A stretch of DNA of 64,000 nucleotides from Anseranas semipalmata (Eukaryota > Chordata > Aves > Anseriformes > Anseranatidae), in assembly GCA_013399115.1 (NCBI GenBank), contig VXAA01002208.1, forward strand, positions 189,678-253,677. Reading direction: 5' to 3'. Positions 1 to 12,300 of the stretch are shown piece by piece. Made by a program: the position numbers and the translations under genes. Below the pieces are notes generated by a model. That model saw only the letters and a program-made list of their open reading frames with translations, made no database searches and was not told where the DNA came from. The stretch's first letter is position 1, and each line of letters starts with the position of its first letter.

Positions 1-208
1 ACATACACACACATGTGCATTAACAGTAACTAGAAAGAACAAAATGCTTCAAATCGGTTCACAGCAACATATACAGCTTATAAAACCAATTCTGATTTGA
101 TGCTAAGAAGAACTTTCAGTCCCTGACTGGAAGACTATGAGCTTTTTAGAGTTTAGGAAAAGATTAGTTACAGAACTTGATACGAACTTGGTCTTCACAC
201 AAACATAC
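1..208. other. LUC7L3 intron 9 (partial)
   Basis: AT-rich intron at the left edge. No further exon is recognisable before base 1. Confidence 0.7.
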
Positions 209-369
209 CTTTTTCTTTTGACTTCCTGTCTTGTTCTCTCTCTCTGCTTTTGCTTCTGTGCTTGTAAGATTTCCGATCACGGCTTTTTGATCGTCTCCTG
301 TCCCTACTGCGAGACCTATGTTTTCTTTCTGATCTATCATGGCTTCTGCTTCTTCTTCGGTCACGACTC
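209..369 (-). CDS. LUC7L3: LUC7L3 exon 9
   Basis: Core of the RS domain: [16 protein letters not shown] through DRKSKEK. 161 nt, acceptor GTTAAG|G, donor AAAAG|GTATG, ending one base into a codon. The following acidic C-terminal exon is outside the window; 1-208 is intron 9. Confidence 0.93.
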
Positions 370-3300
370 CTTAACATTCAGAGAAAATTGGAAAGATGCG
401 AATGTCAGCTGGTACTCAGAATATACGAACTGCTACTGGTTTACAATTGTATTACATTGATTATTTGTAGAAAACAGCTATTTAAAACAAGGCTTAGCAT
501 GCTGTATGCAAATATTTCTCAGTATGTAAGACCTGGCTTCACATTGCCTTCTTCATTCCAAACATCTAACAACACATCTTAAGAATATCAACCACTATGA
601 ATTAAAAACCAAGGAAAATTAAGGGAGGTAGGAGGGGCATGGAGAAAAGGGAAACAAAACAAAACCCAACCCTGTCCTTTGGGAGCATTTTTGTACTCAA
701 AGCTCCTTCATACAACTTCACCACAACTGTGTCATCTACTTCCAGAAACAGACAAAAGACAATAAATATGCATCAAAACCTGCTTATTCCTAGAACAAGT
801 AAAGTATGTCCACAGTTAGAGACAAAGCCAGTGAAGCTAACGAATTAGTGATATGACCCAGTCTGACTGATCAGGCCCCCACAAGATACCAACATTTGGA
901 AAAATTACATGAAAATACTTTGCTCCCATACCTGCTCCGTCTTCTTTCTCTGCTTCTTGATCTTTTGTGGTCTCGTGAACGGCTGCATCTTCTGTCAGAT
1001 GTTCTGCTTGAATGTCTACTCCGGGAACGACTCCTTTTACGCCTCTCTCTATCACGGGCCCTCTCTTTTTCTTTTTCTTCTTCTTCACGTCTCCTCTTCC
1101 TTTCCCGCTCCTCTCTTTCCCGTTCCCTCTCTTTCTCTCTCTCTTCTCTTTCTTGTTTCTCTTTCTTTAGCCTGTCATCACGGTCAGGTTCTTCTGTTCT
1201 TTTTCGTAACTTTTCCTTAAAGTGTATGGGAAGAAATGAAGATTATTCAAGATAAGTCATTCAATATGACTTAGTTCATACAATCTCAGGATGCAGACAT
1301 TTAAGCTTTTAAAATATTTAATTTCTGTCCAAAGGACAGCCTACATAGAAGTGCTTTCTAAAATCCCTGAAACTTGCATCATTTCTCTTGGACAACACTT
1401 TTTTTCCTCTTGTCATTATCACAAAAACACAGGCCATATTACGGTTCTTAACAAAGGCCACATAAAACTCCTACCCGAGTTTACTTCTTCGCTTACATAT
1501 TATGTAATCACATAAAATGAAGAATGTCAGTGCAAACACAATGCAAAGTGTGCAGAGTAGAATTCTATTTAACTTTTATATACTATCTCTGGAGTATTTC
1601 ACACACTTGAGACTCAAGTCCACTGGCCAGCCTTCTGTTTACCATAGGAAGCCTCCAAGCAATTTTTATGTTCAGTAACTGAAGACATGCTTACTTTTAA
1701 GTCTTCTACAGTAGCTTTTATTTTGGCATAACCCATGTGCTGCTTTCCCATCAAGTGGTCATCTACCCTGGACTGTGCATCTCCTACAATTAAGAAGGCT
1801 CCACAAACTTCACAAACTTCCATTTGCTTTTCTTGGGCTGCAAAGCTCTCAATTGTCTGCAAAAGAACATATTAGATAAAAAAAAAACAAAAATAAATCT
1901 TTTAGACAGGTGCTAGCAAAGATGTTTAGAACTTTACTGTATGCTTGTATTTGAAGCACTGTACCCACTAGGCTGAACAGGGCGAGAATAGGTTACATAT
2001 GCCCATTCCATGGGAGCCACAAGGGAAGAGCCAATTAGGAAACACACAAAACAAACCCTATTCCTCATTGCAAAGGATTAGCTATCTGCGTCTTCCTTGC
2101 AATCTCAGGATTAAGGAAACTAAAACCCAGTTTTCTCTTAAGATTATTTCTTTGACATCAGCTGTTGAGTTGTGGTCAACAGTTTGATGTCCAGGTGGAA
2201 ACCAGCGGTAAGTGGTATCCCTCAGGGGTCTGTACTGACACTGGTATTACTTAACATCTTTGCTGGCAACACGGACAGCGGGCTTGAGTGCACCCTCAGC
2301 AGATTTGTGGATGACACCAAGCTGAGTGGTATGACTGACACGCTGCGGGGGGGCGATGCCATCCAGAGGGACCTTGACAGACTTGAGAGGTGAACCCATG
2401 CAAACCTCATGAAGTTCAGTAATGCCAAGTGCAAGGTCCTGCACCTGGGTCAGGCAATCCCAAACATGAATATAAGCTGGGTGATGAGTGGATTGACGGC
2501 AGAGAAGGACTTGTGGGCCCTGGTGGACAAAAAACCTGAACACGAGCCAGCAACGAGCACTTGCAGCCCAGAAAGCCAACCACACCCTGGGATGCATCAA
2601 AAGAAGTGTAGGTAGCAGGTCAAGGGAGGGGATTCTCCCCCTCTACTCCGCTCTCAGGAGACCCCACCTGGAGTACTGCGTTCAGCTCTGGGGCCCCCAG
2701 TACAAGGAAGACATGGACCTGTTACAGCAGGTCCAGAGGAGGGCCATGAAGTTGATCAGAGGGCTGGAGCACCTCTACTATGAAGACAGGCCAAGAGAGA
2801 CAGGGTTGCTTAGGCCACAGAGGAGAAGGGCAACCTGATCCAGGGGAAGGTGTCCCAGCCCTTGGCTGGAAGGGGTGGAACTAAAAGATCTTTAAGGTTC
2901 CTTCCAACCCAAACCATTCTATGAGTTTAACTGAAATGCCTGGAGCTCCAGAATAACAATGGACTACATCTCAAGGAACAAAAAGCCTAGAATATCCCAT
3001 GATGAAATACAAAAAGGAACACTAGGCTTCTATTTAAATGGATGGTGATGAACTTAATTCATTGTTTCAACACATGTAAGAAATACACTGAAATGACAAC
3101 CTAAACCCAAGTGATTTTTGCTGTGCAATGTTCATGAATCATATAGTGTGGACACAAATACTATTGCTTGCAACACCTAAGAACTTAAAATAATACAACA
3201 GAAATCACAATTTGAACGTATTATTAAACACTGAAATTCTGTATTTAAATATAAGCTCCTTTTTGTTGCCATGAACTTGCTATTTAACACGTCAGCTTTG

Positions 3301-6300
3301 GATTCTGTAGCTCTAAGTCAGACAGATGCCTGACTAGTCACAGCCCCAACACAAGGGCTTTCTGTTACACAGTCAGTTTGGTAGTTCAGTGAAATAATGT
3401 TGTGGAGGTGCCCTGGTTTTGGCTGGGATAGAGTTAATTTTCTTCCTAGTAGCTGTTATGGTGCTGTGTTTTGGATTTAGGATAGGAATAATGTTGCTGA
3501 GCAGTGCTTACACTAAGTCAACAACTTTTAGCTTCTCATGCTGCCCCACCGGCAAGGAGGACAGGGGTGCACCAGAAGCTGTGAGGGAATATAGCCGGGA
3601 CAGCAGACCCAAATTGGCTAAAAAAAAAAAAAAAAAAATCCATCCCATACAGCATCATGCTTAAGCATAGAACCGGGGGAGTTGGCCAGGGGGGCTGCTG
3701 TTGCTTGGGGACTGGCTGAGCATCGCTCAGCTGGTGGTGAGCTACTGCACTGTGCATCGATTCTTTTGTTTATTTTTTGTTGTCACTGGTGTTCCCCCTC
3801 CCCCGTCCCCCCTTTTTTTTCTTTTCTTTCTTCCTTATTAAACTGTCCTTATTTCAACCCATGAGTTCTTGCACTTTTCTTTTCAATTCTCTCCCCTGTC
3901 CTACAGGGGGGGAGTGAACAAATGGCTGTGTGGTGTTCACACCTTCAGTGTAAAGACAAGGTTATTAGGAATGTAATACTACACCAAATTTTGAAGTACG
4001 ACAGAACTACCAACATGTTACTTACTGAAGTTGTAGACCTCAATAATTCTCTCTCTTCTTTTAACTGTTCAACAAGTTTCATCATTCCTTGTGCCTCTTC
4101 CACCTTCCCTTCTGAACCTAGCTCTTCAATCTAAAGGACAATAAAAAACCAACTATAACTTTTAAGCAAGTAATGAAAGCAAGAGATCTCTGTTATAGGG
4201 TATAAAACTCACCTGCTGTAGTAGTACATCAATTTTGTCAGTTAACACCTGAATCTTCTCTTCATTTTTACCAGTAGGTCCCGCTGCCTGCCAAAGCAGT
4301 ACAAATATGTCAACTATTTATTTATAAGTTTAAAGAAAAACAACACCTTTGAAACACATAAATTATGTCTTCTCATATTCCAGACACGCTTCAGGAATAA
4401 CCTTCTCCTGTCTCTTCTCCCATGAAGACCAATAATTGTCTAGTCTAACATAATAAACGCCTCTCAACAGTTTAGTCTTGCTGAGTGAAGCAAATTCTAT
4501 TCAAGCTAATTCCTCCAAACAAAATTCCCTCCTTGAACAAAAACATTAGAGGCCATGGCCCATAAAAAAGAAGTCTAAACTCGAAGTCCCAAATTTAAAC
4601 TCTGAAACTGCCATGCAACTACTATGTATTTTGCAAACACTCAAATCTGATTTATAAGCAAAACGGGCTATGAAATTTAAACTTCCAAGCATAAATTTAA
4701 AGTGAATCTCGCTTTGTCCAAAATGCACTTGTTAGTGGTATCCCCTCTGTAGGCTGCCTGAACAGACCTATACATACTTCTCCCACAACCTTTAAATGTG
4801 CCCTACTCTCCATCTAATAAGCTCTCTTAACTGAAGATACTTTCCACAGTTCCTTCTGAAGCAACTAAACTTTGCCCAGAACAATTAACTGTGGCAGTAA
4901 AAAAAAGGAGCAGGACTACCCTAGCAGTCAGGAAACACACACAGCACAGGCCACAGTCTTTGCTAAAATCAATCATGGGACAAGAAAATGCAAATAGAGT
5001 GAACATGGAAAACTTTCCTACCAGTTTCTTTAAGCTTTTCATTAACAGCTGTCTAGAATATAGCTTGGAACTTAGAAAAGTTGCATAGAAGTATTTCCTT
5101 TATTTCTGAGATGTTTGCAATTCCCTCACTGCCTGCCTCAGACCATGCCTGCCAGTGATGGTGCTGGAGCAGAAAGAGGCTATTGCCTAACTGTGGCAGC
5201 TGTCACTGGGTTTTAGCTCCAGCAGGAGCTGAAAGACCCAGTACTCACCTGCTTCAGTAACATCACTGTGACAGTTTACTAGCGTAGAGAAAGAATATGT
5301 AACAATGGATCAGAAGGTAAACTGAGGTTAACAGGGTAAAGACAATACTTGACAGGACTAATGGTTCCAGAGAGGGGAGCAAGTACTGATTCTAAGAAAA
5401 CTGGAATGGGGACAGCAGAAAGAGATTCTTGCTAACTGTGGCCACTTGGCTTGTCCATTAGGACTAGATGCAATGTGCTGGCTACCAGGTGAATTCACTT
5501 ATCTAACGGCCATCTTCTGGAAAACAATACATTTTACCTGAAGAGACAAGGTAAAGTGAATATGAAGATGTTACCTAGAGGAAAAATTATTTGCCTCAGT
5601 GATTCTTCTACACTCACCCCGGAAGACTGCTGATTCTGTGACAGTGCCAAACGAGCATGACCTCTTCTAATCCTGCGCTCTACTTCTGCGAGTAAGCTTT
5701 GTAAATAGCGCAGAAAGTCTCTTTCATAGCCCACTTTCATAAAACGAGAGCTCTTCTCATACCTGGTAAAACATTTTTAAAATTAAAGGTCACATCACTT
5801 CATACTATATAAGACAACAAATGACATATTGCAGTGTTTTAAATTCTTGCTGAAGGTAACTGAATATTATACAGTTAAATAAAGGCTTATGTAAATCAAT
5901 AAGCAATTAGTTTCTCGTGGTTGGCTTGCTTTTATGAATTTCAAGCATACTAGAAAAAACTATTTGCATTAACATATTGACCAGTATACTTACTGTTTAC
6001 GTAGATTTTCATCATGAATTTTTTCACAAGGACCTAAAAAGACCACACAAAAAGTTTAAGCTTGCATTCTTGAATGCTGTATTCACATGCCACGGCACTT
6101 GTTTGTGCACCTAAATAGAACAGAGCTTTTAACACTTCCCAGGGACTTTTATGCCTGCCTTTCTGCTTCTTTTGCTTGGAGTTTGAAAGAGACGTTTAAG
6201 AAAGAATGTCAATATGGCTTAGTAATTAGAAAAACAAAGGAAATTCTCAATAACTTGTAAAATTTTGATATAAAATAGAATTTCCAGCTCTTTCTACATC

Positions 6301-9300
6301 AGTAAAACTACACAAACAAAATAATACTTTGTGAGATCTTTAAAAAATAAAAAAGGAAAAATGTCAAAGGTAATTTCACCAAGCACTTTCTTAAACTCTA
6401 GACATTGTTCTTTATAATAAAAAAAAATAGATAATTGAAATATTTATCTTCAGAGTAAAATTAAGAGGTGTATGGCCTGTGATCATGAAGGGTAACCATG
6501 CTACAATTCTCCCACCTTCCTCTATCAAATTCTTCAGTGGACTTGGAATTTAACACTAAAACAAGACGCACGTTTTTCCTAGTTACATTCTCCAAACTAC
6601 ATGCTGTCCACATACCACAGCTTGAAAGCTACAGGTGACATAGAGAAGGCCTTAAGCAGTAATTATTACAGTACAAGTCTCTCAAGTAAATAAGCTCAAA
6701 AAGGTAGAGTGACATTAAAATAAGTTAAAACACTACCCAGGTAGCATAAACCAAACTAGGGGACAACGCTTCAGGAGAACAAAACTACTCCACACCCAGT
6801 AATGTAGCTTACACCATTAAAAAAATAAAATATTTTTTCACTTAGAAGAAGTAGGATTCGGAATAAATATTGCTCCTAATATATTGTGTCACTGGCAATC
6901 CTAAAAAAGGCTATTTCCAAAGTGTTTTGACAGAGCATTCAACAATAAGAATATTTACAAATAGAAGTTCAATTGTAATTACGTGCAAATGAATAAAAAT
7001 GACAAGACATACACACTTACCTAAATCAGAACGGGTATTTGTGAATAATTCAGCTGGGCAAAAGCCACAAAGGTAGTATTTACAAACCTAACAGAGGAGA
7101 AAAACACAAGCATATTTTTTTTTCCTCATGAATTGGCAATTTTAGGTGATCATTTCTCTTTTCTAAATTACAGTGTAAACCCCCCCCCGGTTGCACACAC
7201 TGCAAGATTTCTGAAAATTTTACCCCCACACACCCCATCTTTGTGTTATCTGGTGGCAGCAAGTGCTACAAGGCACATCTTAATGATAAAACACCAAAAG
7301 AAAATCCTATTTTCTCTGGAGACAATGGTATTTCTTAATTTTACTGCTAAATATTTAAGATTACAGGAAAGCATAATCTATTTGTAACTGCAGTGTAACA
7401 TTTGGTATTTTAAAAAGACTGGATTATTACAGAAAACCTTACTGCGAAATTCTTTAACTGTGAAAACCTACAAGGGGTGATAATGCCTGCCATGGAAGCA
7501 CGAAAGCAAGTTCTTCTTCGCTTATCTGTAAGGACTTTGTGTTCAGCCTCCACCCCTTCAATGCTGTGTTCCCCAACGGTTTGGGGACCACGAGATACCA
7601 GCATTTAAAGCTGAAGGTACTGCCTCAGCGGGTCTGGATTCTGATGTCAGTCACAAGATCTAAGAACACACAAGGTAACTATCCAAAAGCTTCCCCACTT
7701 CTACAAATTCCTACTTTAAGAATGATGTGCTAGGAGATATTGTATACTTCTTAAGGCAAGCACAGAAGACATTCATTTTATCCTGGTTTCCTGTCAACTA
7801 AAAACGGGTTTGTTTCTAAATATCCTATTTTTACATTAGCAACCCTGGTTCTTTTTAACAACAAAAAAATACCACCAGGAAATCGGAAGAAAAAAAAAAT
7901 CTATTCTAGACATTAAGTACTAAACATATGGGATAAACTCAGCTTTTGTTATAAACAAGACTATTAACCCTCACCCATGTACATCGGCTTAGTTGGTAAA
8001 GTTGGTCAGTTCTTGAAGCTCACACAAGTATCTCCAGTCTCTTTATCCATCAGAACAGCCAAATGGATAAAAATTAGGAATGCTTTCATCTTGAACTTCA
8101 TAAGAGATCTTCAACAATTATTTAATGGACCTTTCCCCTGGACTTGATTGCCATTAACTTTTAATTAATTGTCAATCCAAAGCTAGCTTGTACATTCTTC
8201 TAACATCTGTCATACATTACACCACTTTCTAATATTTAGCAAATCTAGTAGTTGCTACTGTGTATTACAACCTAGTTCTGATACTCTCACTTTCACTGTG
8301 GACACAGATTCGCAGCATACTATTTCCTAAAACATATTTTGAAGTATTTTAACAAGTGGGTGTGAGTAGAGAGATTCAAAACCTACCCCACGCCAACCAC
8401 CTCACTATAGTGCCAGTGACACCAGTTGTTCAAATGAGATCAGTCTGATTTATTTTTCCATGCTAACTGCCAGACTGCACATCAGACTACGGAGGTTAAA
8501 ATTGGACTGACTGCTTTACAGATTACACAGAAACACAATCCAGCTTTCAACAACCACCCATGGACAGGAAAAAGAAAAAAATCTGATTTATTACATAATT
8601 TGAATACTGCTCCTGTGATCCAGGTTATGTCACCGTGAAACTAAATTAAGCATGCAGTAAGAATTTTTATAACCATAACCCTACTTGAACTGAAAATAAA
8701 AAATACTTAGTAATCTATGGAAAAAAGTAACAGTATTAACCAACCAACCAAATACTCTAAGCATAAAACCCAATTTCAAAAGCCTGGAGGTAGGCCTTGC
8801 AGATAACACCCCCTTTTTCCAAAGTTCACAAAGACTAAGCATCTGCAGAGAACTACAGCAAGATGGGGGGAGAAAAAGCATAGTGTATTTTTTCTTTAAG
8901 CTTCCCCTCACTTTACTATCAACACCACTGTCAGGATTTCAGAAGCAACGCCTTCACTCCAGCATTGGTTCCAATTACCTGCACTTCGGCTAACTCCTCA
9001 ACTAACCGCGCCTGAGAAACAGCAGCTACACTGAAGAACAAAAACCCTGCCCAGTACAACCAAATTAGCACAGTTCTATTACTACTGCATTACCAGCTTA
9101 AGTGTCAGAAGCAGTCGGGCCTCAACTCATACCCTCAGAGAGAGCAAGCCATACCAGCTTAAAGTGCCACTTTGTTCTAGGGCTTTTCATGATGAAAAGA
9201 ATCCTCAGGAAAGGAACAACACCAAGGCTACATGTGAAATAACAACAGACTAAACAATATTTAAGTGTATGCTAGTATCTTATCCAACACACACCACTGT

Positions 9301-12300
9301 CTTAAGAGAGAAAGATTCTGTCACTTAATTATGTCTCATTTTTTCCAAGTTAAGAAAGCAAGCATTTCTCATCTGGGGCATGACTAATTCTCCTCAACTG
9401 GCCATCTGTTTTCTAGTAACTTTTGCCCCTCTCCTGCTTTTAACTATAGAAGACAAAGATGGATTCAGCACGTGTGATCCATGCCCACCTCTAGCCTGCA
9501 TCTCTTTTTCTGAAATATCTTCAATGGCACAGCTGAATTTCTCAAAATAACCTGAAATTAATATTTAATAAAGCAGACACCTCCCAGAAAAGTTTGATTT
9601 TCAAAATTATGTCATTTCGAAAGAAAACATAATATGTATATAGATATATAAAAATAAAATTATTATTAAAACAATTCCCCCCTCCTTACATTTTCCTCTT
9701 GTATCTACCTAATTTTATCCAAAAAACCCACAGGGGAACCAAATAGGACAAACATAAGGAAACATGAGCTACAGCTTCTTGACAAAAGAACAGTTTAAAG
9801 AAATCAGTTTAGACGTGGGGTTTATGTCTGTTGAATTACAACCCTGCCAAACATTTCATATCAAATACAGCGAAAAAACTATCTTCTCACCAGAATTTCA
9901 ACACAAGGAGAGAGGAAAATGTCTTATTTATATACACATATATATCTCAAAGGGCTATAGTTTAGGTGGCATGTTTCTGTGATGTTACTGTGTCATTTCT
10001 ACAGAACAACACCATAGCAAAAACAAAACAAAACAAAAGCCCCACAACTAAGGCTTTGTATATATGCCAACAACCACTAATTAAAGTTTAAGTATCTTCA
10101 GGTCATGCATAAGCTATATGGGGTATAAATAACAATACTTACAAGAGGAGAAAATAAGTTTCTCTGAATAATATGACTATACTTTGGGAATTAACTCTAA
10201 TCCAAGTAAAACCGATGGACCATGGATTTAAAGTACCAGAGCCATACTGAAAACAGCTTTGTAGCTGCCTTAAGCTGCCTTTCACCTGCTTTAAGTTCTG
10301 TCTGAAGAAAGCCCTGAATGCTTAGGGAGAACCAAGAAAAACCCACCGACTGTCCAGACTTTTTAATATCAGCAGCACTGGCAATGTTAGATTGACCGGT
10401 CCAGAACAGAAGCGTCTTGAAAAGTTGCATGAGTAAAGCTCACTGGTCTCCCTACAACCAAGCATCACTGCAAATGTGCACGTGTAACACCTAAGGCCTA
10501 CTGTTTGGAGACAAAATCTCAAAAAAAAATTACAAAAAAAATCAGCACCTCCTAATGGTCAGACCCCTTAAAGGCTGCTTAAGCACAGACTTACTTGCTG
10601 CCAAAGACCCTGCCAATGATTCTGAATGTCTGCAAAGAAGGGCAAGTCATAAGAAGAGCTAAGCTTGCTCTCTGAAACAATTTATCAAGAATAATTAAAA
10701 ATGGCCACACAAAAATCACAATTTTTCTTCTTCTCAGGACAAAGTGAGGAGAAAGGACAAAATCTAGTTTTAGATTCTGCTTTCTTCTCTGAAAGCTACA
10801 ATATCTCATTCTAATATCAAGCTGTTTCAAGAGACCAGTTTCTGGATGAACTCCTCTGCTAATCAAAAGGAATAGTATTTCTTATTTCTATGTTCTCTTT
10901 CCCCTCCATTTCATTTTCTCAACCTCACATCCAAGTATTAGGGTCAGTGAAAAGGCACTTCCCAGAAAAATTTCTGGGATGGATTAGAGGATTTCCTAAG
11001 ACACAAAAAGCACAATAATAACAGCCTGACGATATTTTGCTGGGTAAGAGTTATAGAAAGTCCTCATGGGTAGCTACTAGCTCAAAAATTATGCAAACTG
11101 GCCTGGAACAGTTTTGAAACTAGCAACAAAAGGAGCAAAGGGAAAATTATTAGAGGCAGAAGTCTAACAAAACAAAATAAATAATTGAAATGACCTTATG
11201 AAGCAGCACTTCTAGAAAATGCCTCTTCTTACCAACTGATGGTTGCAACCAAAAGCTGTAGTGACCACCGCTAAAATATGTAGCTTAAACATGTGTCATA
11301 CACTGTACCGACTATCCAAAAAAAAAAAAAAAATCACTGGAAAGTTGAAGTAATTTTCTCCTAGCTCTGGATGCTACGGTACCCAGTGAATTCCTTGACA
11401 TTCTCTCCTAAGAGGCAGCCTGCAGAGGAATGCTTACATTAGAGTGGTTTGGACTACTGTGCCTGCAACAATTTTCTCCCTCCTTCCCTCACACCTGTTT
11501 CATTACGTTCTTCAACTGATTTTGCTTCAACAGAAAATCATTAATTGAGAGAATCTTGCAGCTATCTTGAAACTTTATCATCCAGGGTTAGCTTCACCTT
11601 TGGTACATCAGCCTTGACAGGCTGCAGATAATAGACTGTAGACAGCTACCAGCCAGCTGCAGTTTACAGCTGTCTTAAGTAGTCAATCATGAGTAAGAAT
11701 AGAAAGGGCCAAGAAATGGCTGAAGAATCACAGAGCCATTAAAGGGCTGAAACAGAGGTGTCATGCTTCAAATAGCATTAGTCAGCCATAGCTTATCAGC
11801 CTGCTGCACTTAGCACAAGTCAGAAGTAACATGGAAATACATTCCACATTTGCAGAAATAGAGCAACAGGTGATTTAGTATGGCTATTTAGACACATAGG
11901 TAACAAACTTTTTTTTTTTCTTTTTGCCAAATTATTCCGATGACTCTGCTGTCAAGAAGGTGGGAAAGAGCAGAATATTACCATCAGTTTGTTGCAGCAG
12001 GACTAGCTGTGGCTTATGTCTCAAAGCCCTTACATATCATATTTCAATAATACATCGGAATGAATATGGACACTTGGAACTTTCCACTTCATCTCAAATT
12101 TACTAATCCTTGAAATCCCTTGGAGGCGGGAAAGTAGTATTCTTCACTTCAATTGTGAAAGCTGACAACAAAAACAGCTAGCTTGTCTAGAGTTGTGAAC
12201 TAATTCAAAGCTTTCCCATGGACAGAAACTACCACCAGCTCAGGTAAAAGTTTTAAAAGAACTTAAGCTCTGCTAAAGGCTTTGCAATACATGATAAACA

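Noticed and set aside
896..1255. Leu/Ser/Arg-rich plus-strand frame
   Set aside because: Antisense shadow of the Glu/Arg-rich LUC7L3 exon 8.
2172..2393. Reverse-transcriptase-like frame as a live gene
   Set aside because: Part of a truncated, frame-broken CR1 copy with an internal deletion, so not a functional gene.
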